Below are positions 1 to 8,687 of a stretch of DNA of 23,045 bases, one piece after another. The translations under genes were made by a program, and so were the position numbers. Position 1 is the stretch's first letter; every line of letters begins with the position of its first letter. The notes beneath the pieces were generated by a model. That model was not told where the DNA came from. It saw only the letters and a list, made by a program, of their open reading frames with translations, and made no database searches. This stretch comes from DATARN01 sp036264135 (GTDB taxonomy: Bacteria > Actinomycetota > Acidimicrobiia > Acidimicrobiales > Palsa-688), in NCBI GenBank assembly GCA_036264135.1, contig DATARN010000022.1, forward strand, positions 1-23,045. Reading direction: 5' to 3'.

Positions 1-1
1 G

Positions 2-1291
2 CCCGTCGTCGCCGGCGTCCTCGGTTACGAGGACACCGTGCTCCCCCAGCTGGAGAACGCCCTGCTCGCCGGTCACGACATCATCTTCCTGGGCGAGCGG
101 GGCCAGGCCAAGACCCGCATGATCCGCTCGCTGACCGATCTCCTCGACGAGTACCTGCCCATCGTGGCGGGGTCGGAGATCTTGGACGACCCGTATCACC
201 CCGTCTCCCGCCACGCCCGTGAGATCGTCGCCGAGCTGGGCGACGCCACACCGATCAGCTGGGTCCACCGCCAGGACCGACTGGGCGAGAAGCTGGCCAC
301 GCCCGATACCTCGATCGCCGACCTGATCGGTGAGGTTGACCCCATCAAGGTGGCCGAGGGCCGGTACCTGTCGGACGAACACACGTTGCACTACGGGTTG
401 GTGCCGCGGACCAATCGGGGCATCTTCGCCATCAACGAGCTGCCCGACCTGGCCGAGCGCATCCAGGTGGGCCTGCTGAACGTGCTGGAGGAACGCGATG
501 TCCAGATTCGGGGCTACAAGATCCGTTTGCCTCTCGATGTGATGCTCGTCGCCTCCGCCAATCCCGAGGACTACACCAACCGGGGCCGCATCATCACCCC
601 ACTGAAGGACCGTTTCGGCGCTCAGATCCGCACCCACTATCCCCGTGACGTCGAGACCGAACTGGCGGTTATCGAGCAGGAGGCCCAGCCCCTCTCCGTC
701 GGCCTGCGGGTCCAGGTGCCGGATTTCATGACCGAGGTCATCGGCACCATCTCCCACCTCGCCCGCCAGAGCCCCAACATCAACCAGCGCTCGGGGGTTT
801 CGGTGCGCCTCAGCATCGCCAACTACGAGACCCTGACCGCCAACGCCACGCGCCGTGCGCTGCGCCTCGGTGAGAAGGACGTGGTACCCCGCATCAGCGA
901 CCTGGAAGCGTTGAATTCCTCGACTGCGGGCAAGGTCGAGATAGAAGCCCTCGAGGAGGGACGCGAGGGCCAGGTGGTCGACCGACTCATCAAGCAGGCC
1001 ATCCTCACGGTCTTCAAGGCGCGATGCCCGATGGACCAGCTTCGTGACGTTGTGGTCGGCTTCGACGAGGGCACGTATGTCCACGCAGGTGACGACGTCT
1101 CCTCGGCCGCCTACGTCGAGGTGCTCGGCGCCATGCCCGTCCTGCGCCGATCGGTGATGGCGCTGGCGGGCAGCGAGAGTCCGGCCGCGGTCGCCTCCGC
1201 CACCGAGTTCATCCTCGAAGGCCTGCACCTTTCCAAGCGCCTCAACAAGGACGCCGTCCGGGGCCGGGCGACGTACCGAGGCCGTCAGTAA
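2..1291 (+). CDS. MoxR/BchI-type AAA+ ATPase, 5' end cut by window edge
   Basis: The frame is open from base 2, and the residues before the internal GTG at 38 (GVLGYEDT) read as genuine family sequence, so the true start lies outside the window. Counting from the GTG at 38, a Walker A motif (GERGQAKT) sits at residues 19-26. A Walker B/NE motif (IFAINELPDL) follows at about 119-128, then a sensor-1-like segment VASANPED near 161 and an arginine-rich PLKDRFG near 178. This is the pattern of magnesium-chelatase-like MoxR ATPases, which act as ATP-driven chaperone or insertion machines together with a VWA-domain protein. The likely partner is the VWA gene at 6677-8680. In many actinobacteria the two are adjacent, but here about 5.4 kb separates them. 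The substrate cannot be told from sequence. The family call is firm; the biological role is inferred. Confidence 0.9.
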   Translation, partial: PVVAGVLGYEDTVLPQLENALLAGHDIIFLGERGQAKTRMIRSLTDLLDEYLPIVAGSEILDDPYHPVSRHAREIVAELGDATPISWVHRQDRLGEKLATPDTSIADLIGEVDPIKVAEGRYLSDEHTLHYGLVPRTNRGIFAINELPDLAERIQVGLLNVLEERDVQIRGYKIRLPLDVMLVASANPEDYTNRGRIITPLKDRFGAQIRTHYPRDVETELAVIEQEAQPLSVGLRVQVPDFMTEVIGTISHLARQSPNINQRSGVSVRLSIANYETLTANATRRALRLGEKDVVPRISDLEALNSSTAGKVEIEALEEGREGQVVDRLIKQAILTVFKARCPMDQLRDVVVGFDEGTYVHAGDDVSSAAYVEVLGAMPVLRRSVMALAGSESPAAVASATEFILEGLHLSKRLNKDAVRGRATYRGRQ

Positions 1292-1303
1292 CCAACCAGG
1301 CCC

Positions 1304-1309
1304 TACCAT
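1304..1309 (+). promoter_or_regulatory. candidate -10 element (TACCAT) for the BI-1-like gene
   Basis: A TAnnnT hexamer lies just after the ATPase stop codon. A GAGGGAGG ribosome-binding-like run (1318-1325) follows it, five bases before a TTG at 1331. No convincing -35 box is seen. The call rests on pattern alone. Confidence 0.25.
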
Positions 1310-1363
1310 TGTCAACTGAGGGAGGCCGCGTTGCGGCCCCCACAGGAAAGGGCACTCACAGAG

Positions 1364-2083
1364 ATGTCAATGCAAACAGCCGGCCGTTCGGCTCGTATGG
1401 AACGTGCGTTCGATCGGATGTCCGACACCTACCCGTTGGCGCCGGGGGCCTCCACCTTTTCGGCGGCCCGGGTGTACGACAAGGTGGGCGTCCTGGCGGT
1501 GCTGGCCCTCGCCACCGGCATGGTCAGCTACCTGGCGAACAGCCCCGGGCTGATCGTCCTCGGGTTTGTCGGTGGCCTGGTGTTCAGCCTGGTCGGGCTC
1601 TTCAAGCCGGAGACCGCCAAAGTGGTGGCCCCGCTGTACGCCTTGGCCGAGGGCCTGGCCCTGGGTGGCTTTACGGCCTACTACGCCAGTAGCGCCGGAA
1701 GCGGGATCGTCCCGCTGGCCATCATTTTCACCGGCGGCATTTTCCTGGGCGCGCTGATCACGTTTCGCAGCGGCCTGGTAAAGGTGACCCCGAAGTTCGT
1801 GTCCATGACCTTCATGGCGGCGATCGGCTTCTTCCTCGTGAGCCTGGCCCTCCTGTTTGGTCTCCCGGTGCCTGGCCTGTCCGGGGCGGGCGGCCTGGCC
1901 ATCCTCGGTGTGTTCGGCGTGTTGATCGGCGTGGCGTTCCTCTTCATGGACTTCAGCTACGTCCAGACCGCTGAGGACCGCGGGTACTCGGCGGACGGCG
2001 AGTGGTTCGGCGCGCTGCTCCTGATGACGTCGCTGGTGTTCGTCTACATCAACGTCCTGCGCATTCTGGGCCGCCGGCGGTAG
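1364..2083 (+). CDS. Bax inhibitor-1/YccA-like membrane protein
   Basis: This is a polytopic membrane protein of about 240 residues with roughly seven hydrophobic helices. It has a short charged N-terminus and a basic C-terminal tail (LRILGRRR). The segments VGLFKPETAKVVAPLYALAE and FTGGIFLGALITF, and the acidic DFSYVQTAEDRG before the last helix, fit the BI-1/YccA (UPF0005) family. Bacterial members are inner-membrane proteins, some of which leak calcium or protons; the role here is unknown. The start is uncertain. ATG 1364 follows an AGGAAAGG run 12 bases upstream, but an in-frame TTG at 1331 has a better-spaced GAGGGAGG and would add 11 residues. It lies 72 bases after the ATPase stop on the same strand, behind its own possible -10 element. 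Confidence 0.88.
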   Translation: MSMQTAGRSARMERAFDRMSDTYPLAPGASTFSAARVYDKVGVLAVLALATGMVSYLANSPGLIVLGFVGGLVFSLVGLFKPETAKVVAPLYALAEGLALGGFTAYYASSAGSGIVPLAIIFTGGIFLGALITFRSGLVKVTPKFVSMTFMAAIGFFLVSLALLFGLPVPGLSGAGGLAILGVFGVLIGVAFLFMDFSYVQTAEDRGYSADGEWFGALLLMTSLVFVYINVLRILGRRR

Positions 2084-2125
2084 TCGCCGGTTCTTCCGGT
2101 CCGGCGTCATTCGGTTCCCGTCGGC

Positions 2126-2854
2126 ATGGACCGGCGTGTGTATGAGCAGATGCAGGCGGTCGAGGATGACCACTGGTGGTTTCGCGGCCGCCGGTCGGTC
2201 ATCGCCTCCGTCCTGGACTCGCTGCGCCCGAACTCCGGCGTCGTCTTGGACGCCGGCTGCGGCAGCGGGGGAAACGCCGCCGTCTACTCCCGCTTCGGAC
2301 CGGTTTTCGGCGTCGACACCGAAGCCCCCGCCCTCCGTGCCGCCCGGGGCCGCGGCTATCGAGGTGTCGGGGTGGCGTCGCTGGCCGGATTGCCGTTCCG
2401 TGACGGCGCGTTCGAACTGGTATGCGCCACCGATGTCGTCGAGCACGTCGCCGACGACCTCGGCGCCCTCCGCGAACTGCGGCGGGTCACCCGGCCGGGG
2501 GGACACTTGATGCTGACCGTGCCCGCCTATCGATGGCTGTGGAGTGACAGCGACGTCCAGCTCGGCCACTTCCGCCGCTACACCCGGGGTGAGATCACCG
2601 CCCGTTGCAACGAGGCCGGATGGAATCCGGTGCGGGCCAGCTACTTCAACAGCACGCTCTTGCCCGCCATTGCCGGCGTACGGTGGGTCCGCCAGCGCCG
2701 AGGCCAGCCGACCGGTGCGACGGAGTTGGAACAGACCGGACCGCTGGCCAATCGGCTTCTGAGATGGCCGATGGCGGCCGAGGCCCGCCTCGTCGGCGCC
2801 GGCATCGCCCTTCCCGCCGGCGTGTCGATCATCACCCTGAGTCGCCGCCCTTGA
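2126..2854 (+). CDS. class I SAM-dependent methyltransferase
   Basis: The protein has 242 residues and a Rossmann-type methyltransferase core. Motif I is LDAGCGSGGN at residues 41-50, the acidic end of strand 2 is VDTEAP near 63-68, and motif IV/post-I is ATDVVEHVAD at 101-110. The N-terminal HWWFRGRR segment is typical of a methyltransferase-11 subgroup often found in cell-envelope glycan and lipid loci. A later HFRRYTR segment fits the same group. The methyl acceptor cannot be predicted. It lies 42 bases after the BI-1-like gene and converges on the GT-C-like gene, whose stop is only 7 bases away. That neighbour makes a role in surface glycan modification plausible, but this is inference. 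Confidence 0.88.
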   Translation: MDRRVYEQMQAVEDDHWWFRGRRSVIASVLDSLRPNSGVVLDAGCGSGGNAAVYSRFGPVFGVDTEAPALRAARGRGYRGVGVASLAGLPFRDGAFELVCATDVVEHVADDLGALRELRRVTRPGGHLMLTVPAYRWLWSDSDVQLGHFRRYTRGEITARCNEAGWNPVRASYFNSTLLPAIAGVRWVRQRRGQPTGATELEQTGPLANRLLRWPMAAEARLVGAGIALPAGVSIITLSRRP

Positions 2855-2861
2855 GCCGTCA

Positions 2862-4940
2862 TTAGGACTGTCCGGGACAGGCGACGTCGGGTACGCCGAC
2901 CACCTCGAATACCAGGACCACGGCGTCCCGGGCGACCGGCTTGAACGCCGGGTCCTGGCTGAGCCACCTTCCCCACACCGTCCCGGGGATGGCGGCGGAC
3001 CACTGGTAGCGCCCCGCGATGACCGCTTCCTTCCACGCCGGGCAGGAGTTGACCTCGACCGGTGCGTCGCCCAGCGTCCGGGTGAGGGTGATCACCCGGT
3101 TGTGGGCGCCGGGCCCGTACAACAGCCCGACGTCCGGTGCGTAGCCGACGATCCGCGCCCCGGTGTGGCGTGCGGCCCACTGCACGACCGGGTCGGTGGC
3201 GGTGAGGCTCGGATAGCGCCGGTCGACGAGTCCCACCCCCACCAGCCCGATGACGACCGCCGCCAACCCGGTTACCAGCGTCAGGCGCCGAACCGCCGGC
3301 CACCGAGCCAGCGCCAGCGCAGTAGCGCCGACCACGGCGGCGGCGACCAGCCAGTCGAAGGCCCGGCCGCCGATTTCCGGCGTCCAGAACGCCAAACGCT
3401 GCCCGGGCACGATTCCGGTGGCGACGACAGCAACCCCGAGAAGGGGAAACAACGGCGCCAGGCGCCAGCCGGCGAGGACGATGCCGCAGGCGATGACGCC
3501 CGCCACCAGAGCGACGGCGGCGTAGTGCAGGTTGATGACGAATCCCGACGGGTCGTGGCGAGCGCCGTCGAGTCCGAAGGCGCTGGCGGGTGTGGCGAGG
3601 TAGCCAATGGCGGCGACCAACGCAAAAGCGGCGAGACCCCTGCGAAAGCCATCGCGCTGCACCAGCCCCGCTCCGATGCCGACCACGCAGAAGGCCAGCA
3701 CGACCAGGAAGAGGGGCCCGAGGCCTCTTTCGAGCCCCCGGTGGAACTGACCGTAGTAGCGGCCCCGCACCAGGAATCCGAGGGCGGTTGACGACCTTGC
3801 CCCGAGCTCTGTCGGTATCTGCCGTAAGTGGATGGGGCCGAGGCCGATGCGGCTTGGCGGCACCGGGTTGCCGTAGGTGATGACGTTGCGGAGATACCAC
3901 GAACCACCGGCCAGGCCGGCGGCGACGAACCCGGCGACGGCGACCCGGACCCGGTGTTCGGGCAGACGGACGACCAGAAGGACGAGGGCCAGGACCGCCA
4001 AGGCGGCCGCCGGGGCGACACCGGAAAACTTGACACCGGCCGCGGCGCCGGCGCAGGCCAAGGCCAGCACATATGGTGCCGGGCGATCTCGGGCGTGGGC
4101 CAGCAGGGCCACGCCGCCGACAATAAGGAGCACGAGAAGCGTGTCGTTGACCCCTTCGCCTGGTTGGGTGAAGGCGATTACCGGAAGGCCCAGGACGAGG
4201 GCGGCGCCGGCGACGGCCAGGACGCCGGCGCCGTAGGCCTTTCCGAGGGCGTGGGCGGCGACGAGCACCAGGCCACCGAAAAGAAGGTTTTTCACTGTCG
4301 TGAAGGCAAACGAGTGGGTAAGGGCCAGGGCGATGGACTGCAGCAGCTCGTCGTTGGCCGGATAGAAGTGGACCGGGAAGGTCGGCAAGACGTAGAGGTG
4401 CTGGTTGGCGTAACCGGTTTGGGCAAAGGTGGCGGCGAAGGGGAGGTGGTAGCCGAGGGAGTCGGGGTCGTTGATTCCCCGATGAACCACGATGACCGTC
4501 CGGGCCACCCAGATGGCGGCCACGAGGAGCACGAGGACGGCAGAGGCGTACAGCAGCAGCCACGAGCTGGGCCCCGTGGCCTCGCCGGCGCCTCCTGCTC
4601 CGGCGGCCTTGCCTCCGCCCGCCTCGCCGGCGACCGCCTCGGTGCGAAGCAACAGGCTGGCGCCGGCGGTGATCATCGCCCCGAGGAGGAGGGCACCGCG
4701 GCGGAGGAGTCCGACAGCGCCCAGTAGCTGTCCCAGGGTTAAGGCCCAGCAGATCCACACCATGGCCACCACCACGACGCCCTGGCTGCCTCGCCACGAG
4801 GCGAAATACGCCTGACGGATGGCCAGCGCCACAACCAGGCCGCATCCCACGAACACCCCGCCGCACAGGATGGCGAGTAATAGTTCGGCCCCGCTCACCC
4901 TCGCCGGCCGGCTCCCGGCGAAAAGGTTGGGAATGGCCAA
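2862..4940 (-). CDS. large polytopic membrane protein, GT-C-type glycosyltransferase-like
   Basis: This 692-residue protein has a dozen or more hydrophobic helices and a C-terminal soluble tail. The first large loop carries NDPDSLGYHLP at residues 157-167 and later FYPANDELL near 192-200. This is the arrangement of acidic residues in the first extracytoplasmic loop seen in GT-C glycosyltransferases (ArnT/PMT/RgtA-like), which transfer sugars from polyprenyl-phosphate donors outside the membrane. WYLRN near the middle is also common in this group. The chosen start is TTG 4940; GTG 4898 in the same frame is an alternative that would still precede the first helix. A Gly/Ala-rich insert (about 105-122) separates early helices. 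It is downstream of the ALG5-like gene on the same strand, which could supply the lipid-linked sugar. The family is inferred from topology and motif; sugar and acceptor are unknown. Confidence 0.75.
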   Translation of the reverse strand: MAIPNLFAGSRPARVSGAELLLAILCGGVFVGCGLVVALAIRQAYFASWRGSQGVVVVAMVWICWALTLGQLLGAVGLLRRGALLLGAMITAGASLLLRTEAVAGEAGGGKAAGAGGAGEATGPSSWLLLYASAVLVLLVAAIWVARTVIVVHRGINDPDSLGYHLPFAATFAQTGYANQHLYVLPTFPVHFYPANDELLQSIALALTHSFAFTTVKNLLFGGLVLVAAHALGKAYGAGVLAVAGAALVLGLPVIAFTQPGEGVNDTLLVLLIVGGVALLAHARDRPAPYVLALACAGAAAGVKFSGVAPAAALAVLALVLLVVRLPEHRVRVAVAGFVAAGLAGGSWYLRNVITYGNPVPPSRIGLGPIHLRQIPTELGARSSTALGFLVRGRYYGQFHRGLERGLGPLFLVVLAFCVVGIGAGLVQRDGFRRGLAAFALVAAIGYLATPASAFGLDGARHDPSGFVINLHYAAVALVAGVIACGIVLAGWRLAPLFPLLGVAVVATGIVPGQRLAFWTPEIGGRAFDWLVAAAVVGATALALARWPAVRRLTLVTGLAAVVIGLVGVGLVDRRYPSLTATDPVVQWAARHTGARIVGYAPDVGLLYGPGAHNRVITLTRTLGDAPVEVNSCPAWKEAVIAGRYQWSAAIPGTVWGRWLSQDPAFKPVARDAVVLVFEVVGVPDVACPGQS

Positions 4941-5028
4941 CCCTTTCTCGCCCCGACCCTCCTTGGTCGCACGGCGGGGGGGCCCGGGCGAGAGGTGGGG
5001 AGGACCCCGCCGGGTTGTGCCGCGCCCG

Positions 5029-5811
5029 TCACGCCGGGGCGTTGGCGCCGGCCCGCCGGCGGGAAAGGGCGGGAACGATGCGCAAGTGGTAGGCGAGGCG
5101 GAGCACGTCGCGGCCCATGCCGGCGGAGTGGACGACCGGCCGGACGCGCGACTGCGAACCGTGGTGATACGAGATCGGCACCTCAGCCACGTGGTAGCCG
5201 CCGGCGCGGGCCCGCATCAGGAGCTCGACGTCGAACGCCAGCCCGGGGACGAGCAGCGAGGAGAGGAGCAGCCGGGCCAGGTCCACGGGCATCAACTTGA
5301 ACCCGCACTGCGTGTCGCGCACCGCCAGCCCGGTCGTGGCCCGGACCAGGGTGTTGAACCCGCGGCCCACGACCATGCGCGACGTGGGGGCAGTGACCGA
5401 CGATCCGGAGACGTCGCGGGAGCCGATGGCGATGGCGGCGCCCGTTCGGAGCGCCGCCCCCAGCTTGGGTGCCTCCGACAGGGGGGCGGCCAGGTCGACG
5501 TCGGAAAGGAGCAGCAGGTGCGATGAGGCGGCCATGGCACCCCGGGCGACGGCGTCGCCTTTGCCCCGGCTGGTGGCCGACGCCGCGACGACCCGCCACC
5601 CCGGCCGGGCGACCAGGTCACGTAGGCAGGACGCGGTGGTGTCGGTGCTGCCGTCGTCGACGAGGACCACCTCGCGCAGCACCAGGCCGCCACCGAGCGG
5701 CCGCCCGACCAGGGGCCCGACGGCATCGGCGAACGGCGGCAGCCGGCGTTCCTCGTTGCGCAGGGGCACGACGAGGGAGACCCCGCCCGGGTCAGCGTCG
5801 GGCGACGACAT
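5029..5811 (-). CDS. GT2 glycosyltransferase, ALG5-like polyprenyl-phosphate sugar synthase
   Basis: The protein has 260 residues with a GT-A fold signature: VSLVVPLRNEERRLP at the N-terminus, nucleotide-binding VDDGSTDTT at 51-59, and the metal-binding DxD as SDVDLA at 103-108. DTQCGFKL at 166-173 is a hallmark of dolichyl/polyprenyl-phosphate glucose or mannose synthases. It probably makes polyprenyl-phosphate-hexose at the cytoplasmic face, without membrane helices of its own. ATG 5811 is preferred over upstream in-frame codons because family similarity begins right after it. The start overlaps the 3' end of the upstream methyltransferase by 20 bases, suggesting translational coupling. The GT-C-like gene follows after 88 bases. 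The nucleotide sugar (UDP-Glc or GDP-Man) is not determined. Confidence 0.9.
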   Translation of the reverse strand: MSSPDADPGGVSLVVPLRNEERRLPPFADAVGPLVGRPLGGGLVLREVVLVDDGSTDTTASCLRDLVARPGWRVVAASATSRGKGDAVARGAMAASSHLLLLSDVDLAAPLSEAPKLGAALRTGAAIAIGSRDVSGSSVTAPTSRMVVGRGFNTLVRATTGLAVRDTQCGFKLMPVDLARLLLSSLLVPGLAFDVELLMRARAGGYHVAEVPISYHHGSQSRVRPVVHSAGMGRDVLRLAYHLRIVPALSRRRAGANAPA

Positions 5812-6547
5812 ACTGGGTCCACAGCAGGCCCCGCCACGGCGGAGTCTGGAGGCGGGATTCGAGGGCCTGCTCGACCCGGAGGGCGGCGTCGCCCCCGAGC
5901 TCGGCCAGGACGGGCACGTAGACGCCGGTCCAGCGGCGTTCGGTGACCTGGAGGCCATTGGCGGCCAGTTCCCGGCCCAGGGCAGCGGCGGACACCAGGC
6001 TGCAGTGGCCGGTCTCGAGGATCGGTTCGCGGTAGATGGCCCGGACCAGGCGGATGACGCCGGGCCGGAAGGCCACCTTGCCGAGAAGCTCGAGTGGGCT
6101 GTTGGGCTGGGGGGTCGAGAGAACCAGGGCGCCTCCCGGCCGCAACAGCCGGGCCATGGACCCCAGCGCCGCCCGCCAGGCGGGGATGTGCTCCAGGACC
6201 TCGGTGCACAAGATCAGGTCGAAACTGGCCGTCTCCAGCCCGGTCGAGCAGATGTCGTCGACCACGAAGCGGGCCGAGGGATGGGCCGCCAGCTGGGTAC
6301 GGGCCCGATCGAGGAACGACGGCTCGATGTCGGTCACCACCACCTCGCCGGCGAGGGAGGCCAGCAGGGGCAGGTAGACGCCCGAGCCGGGGCCGATCTC
6401 CAGCGCCCGGTCGGCGCCGTATCCGGCGACCGACCGAACGAGGCCTTCGATCATGTCCCGCCGGCGGGTGTGGATCCACCGCCGAGTGGGATTTTTCGAC
6501 TGGTACAAGGTGTCCTGCAGCTGCAGGAGCGTCGGTTCGCCGGTCAC
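5792..6547 (-). CDS. class I SAM-dependent methyltransferase
   Basis: The protein has 251 residues. Motif I is LEIGPGSGVY near residues 49-58, followed by VTDIEPSFLD, then DLILCTEVLEHIP near 110-122 and LRPGGALVLSTP near 135-146. This is the standard order for a class I methyltransferase of the type-11/UbiE group. GTG 6547 is chosen because AGGTGA lies five bases upstream; GTG 6556 is a weaker in-frame alternative. It is the first gene of a minus-strand block with the ALG5-like and GT-C-like genes and overlaps the former by 20 bases. The block suggests methylation of a lipid-linked sugar or of a product of the glycosyltransferases, which is inference from context. It diverges from the VWA gene across about 130 bases. 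Confidence 0.85.
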   Translation of the reverse strand: MTGEPTLLQLQDTLYQSKNPTRRWIHTRRRDMIEGLVRSVAGYGADRALEIGPGSGVYLPLLASLAGEVVVTDIEPSFLDRARTQLAAHPSARFVVDDICSTGLETASFDLILCTEVLEHIPAWRAALGSMARLLRPGGALVLSTPQPNSPLELLGKVAFRPGVIRLVRAIYREPILETGHCSLVSAAALGRELAANGLQVTERRWTGVYVPVLAELGGDAALRVEQALESRLQTPPWRGLLWTQYVVARR

Positions 6548-6662
6548 ATTGGTCACCTGGCCGGTGCGGGCACGAGGGGCGACGATACTCGACGCCGTCC
6601 GGCGGGGGGCAAGCGGCGGCGAGACGGCCGGGGACCGGCCAGGAGAAGGGACCAGCCAGACG

Positions 6663-6668
6663 TAGTCT
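6663..6668 (+). promoter_or_regulatory. candidate -10 element (TAGTCT), leaderless start of VWA gene
   Basis: TAGTCT ends eight bases before the ATG at 6677. No Shine-Dalgarno sequence lies close to that ATG. The distance places transcription initiation at or next to the start codon. The identical hexamer occurs at the same distance before tatA. Confidence 0.35.
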
Positions 6669-6676
6669 CGTCGCCG

Positions 6677-8680
6677 ATGCCCCGCTTCGAATACTCCCGC
6701 TGGGACGGCAGTCAGGTCGGCTTCGAGCTCGACGCCGACGACGTGCTGGCGGAGATCACCGACGACCTCCTGTACCACGGCGACCTCAATCAGGCGCTGC
6801 GCCGGATGATGCAGCAGGGGTTCCAGGACCGCAACGGCGAGCGCATCGCCGGCCTCCGCGAGTTGCTGGAGAAGCTCCGCCGGCGGCGTCGCGACGAGTT
6901 GGAACGCTATGACCTGGGCGGCGTCTACGACGACATCGCGGAGCGGCTGCGCGATGTCGTGGCCATGGAGCGCACCGGGATCGACGAGCTGGCCAACGAG
7001 GCTCGCCAGTCGGGCGACGCCCGGCGCCAGGAGATCACGGAGGAAGTGGCGGCCGAACGGCGTATGCAGCTCGATCTGCTGCCCCCCGACCTGGCGGGCC
7101 AGGTCCAGGCGCTGCAGGAGTACGAGTGGACGTCCTCGGAGGCCCGTGAGCGGTTCGACGAGCTGGTGGACTCGCTGCGCCGGGAGCTGATGCAGAGCTA
7201 CTTCAACCAGATGGCCGGCGCCATGGCCGACACCTCCCCGGAGCAGCTCCAGCGGATGAAGGACATGTTCAACGGCCTGAACGAGCTGCTGGAAATGCGC
7301 CAGCGGGGCGACGACACGACTGCCGCCTTCGACCAGTTCATGGAGCAGTTCGGCGACTTCTTCCCCCAGAACCCGGGGTCGCTCGATGAGCTCCTCGAGC
7401 AGCTGGCCCGGCAGATGGCAGCCATGCAGAACCTGCTCAACTCCATGACGCCCGAGCAGCGGGCCCAGCTCCAGGGGCTGGCCGAGGCGCTGCTCGGCGA
7501 CATGGATCTGCGCTGGCAGATGGACCGCCTGGGGGCGAACCTCCGCCAGGCCTTCCCGCAGGCGGGGTGGGACCGCGGGGGATACGGCTTCAGCGGCCAG
7601 GATCCCCTCGGTCTGTCCCAGGCGGCATCGATGATGAACCGACTGGGCGACATGGACCAGCTGGAGCAGCTGCTCACCACCGCCACCAGTCCCGGCGCCT
7701 TGGCCGACGTCGACCTCGGGCCGGCCCGCGACATCCTGGGCGACGAGGGGGCACGGTCGCTGGAACGGCTGGCCGAGCTGTCCCGGCAGCTGGAGGAAGC
7801 GGGCCTCATCGAGCAGCGCGAAGGTCGGCTGGAACTGACCCCGCGGGGGATGCGGAGGATCGGGCAGAACGCCCTGCGGGACCTCTTCGCCCGCCTGGCC
7901 AAGGACCGCACCGGTCGGCATCAGATCGACCGGGCCGGCGTGGGCCACGAGCGGGCGTACGAGACAAAGCCGTACGAGTTCGGCGACCCGTTCAACCTGC
8001 ACATCGAACGAACCGTGCGCAACGCCGTCGCCCGCTCCGGCGGTGGGACACCGGTTTCTCTCTCCCGGGACGATTTCGAGGTCGAGCGCACCGAGACGCT
8101 TACCCGGTCGTCGACCGTCCTCATGCTGGACCTTTCGCTCTCCATGCCGATGCGTGACAACTTTCTGGCCGCCAAGAAAGTCGCCATGGCCCTCCACACC
8201 CTTATCTCGATGGAGTATCCCCGCGACTACCTCGGGATTGTCGGGTTTTCCGAAGTGGCCAGGGAACTCAAGCCGTCCCAGCTGCCCGAGGTCTCGTGGG
8301 ACTTCGTCTACGGCACCAACATGCAGCACGGTTTCCTGCTCAGCCGGAAAATGCTGGCCAAGCAGACCGGCACCAAGCAGATCATCATGATCACCGATGG
8401 TGAGCCGACGGCTCACCTCATGGCGGGCGGCGATGTCTTTTTCCACTATCCCCCGGTCAGGGAAACGGTGGAGGCCACGCTCACCGAAGTGGCGCGCTGC
8501 ACCCGTGAGGGCATCCAAATCAACACGTTTATGCTCGACGCCACCGGCTACCTGAAGGATTTCGTGGAGCGCCTGACCCGGCTTAACCGGGGCCGGGCGC
8601 TTTTCACCACCCCCGAGACCCTCGGCGATTACGTGCTCATCGACTTCATCGAGCACAAGCGAGCGGCTCGATCGGCCTAG
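6677..8680 (+). CDS. VWA-domain protein, partner of MoxR-type ATPase
   Basis: The protein has 667 residues. The first about 450 are helical and highly charged, rich in Gln, Glu, Arg, Leu and Met, and likely coiled-coil in part. A von Willebrand A domain then carries an intact metal-ion-dependent adhesion site: DLSLS with D485, S487 and S489, and the distal ITDGEPT with D574. Such proteins pair with MoxR/BchI ATPases like the one at the left edge of the window; the VWA protein recognises clients or the ATPase ring. ATG 6677 lacks a ribosome-binding site but has a -10-like TAGTCT eight bases upstream, suggesting a leaderless message. ispE begins 7 bases after its stop, so the two may be co-transcribed. 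The client is unknown. Confidence 0.88.
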   Translation: MPRFEYSRWDGSQVGFELDADDVLAEITDDLLYHGDLNQALRRMMQQGFQDRNGERIAGLRELLEKLRRRRRDELERYDLGGVYDDIAERLRDVVAMERTGIDELANEARQSGDARRQEITEEVAAERRMQLDLLPPDLAGQVQALQEYEWTSSEARERFDELVDSLRRELMQSYFNQMAGAMADTSPEQLQRMKDMFNGLNELLEMRQRGDDTTAAFDQFMEQFGDFFPQNPGSLDELLEQLARQMAAMQNLLNSMTPEQRAQLQGLAEALLGDMDLRWQMDRLGANLRQAFPQAGWDRGGYGFSGQDPLGLSQAASMMNRLGDMDQLEQLLTTATSPGALADVDLGPARDILGDEGARSLERLAELSRQLEEAGLIEQREGRLELTPRGMRRIGQNALRDLFARLAKDRTGRHQIDRAGVGHERAYETKPYEFGDPFNLHIERTVRNAVARSGGGTPVSLSRDDFEVERTETLTRSSTVLMLDLSLSMPMRDNFLAAKKVAMALHTLISMEYPRDYLGIVGFSEVARELKPSQLPEVSWDFVYGTNMQHGFLLSRKMLAKQTGTKQIIMITDGEPTAHLMAGGDVFFHYPPVRETVEATLTEVARCTREGIQINTFMLDATGYLKDFVERLTRLNRGRALFTTPETLGDYVLIDFIEHKRAARSA

Positions 8681-8687
8681 CCGGGGC

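Noticed and set aside
1367..2569. 400-codon minus-strand frame opposite BI-1 and the methyltransferase
   Set aside because: Antisense shadow; composition is His/Gln/Arg/Gly-rich, and both sense genes have firm family signatures.
2868..2880. CTGTCC-G-GGACAG inverted repeat near the GT-C stop
   Set aside because: A one-base loop cannot form a stable hairpin, and it lies inside the coding end. Probably chance.
2641..4866. Long Arg/Gly/Pro-rich minus-strand frame overlapping the GT-C-like gene
   Set aside because: Frame-shifted shadow of the membrane protein. The GT-C frame has clear helices and motifs; this one has neither.
5297..6676. Plus-strand extension upstream of the VWA ATG
   Set aside because: It is antisense to the methyltransferase and GT2 genes, rich in Arg/Pro/Gly, and shows no family motif. 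The VWA protein starts at 6677.
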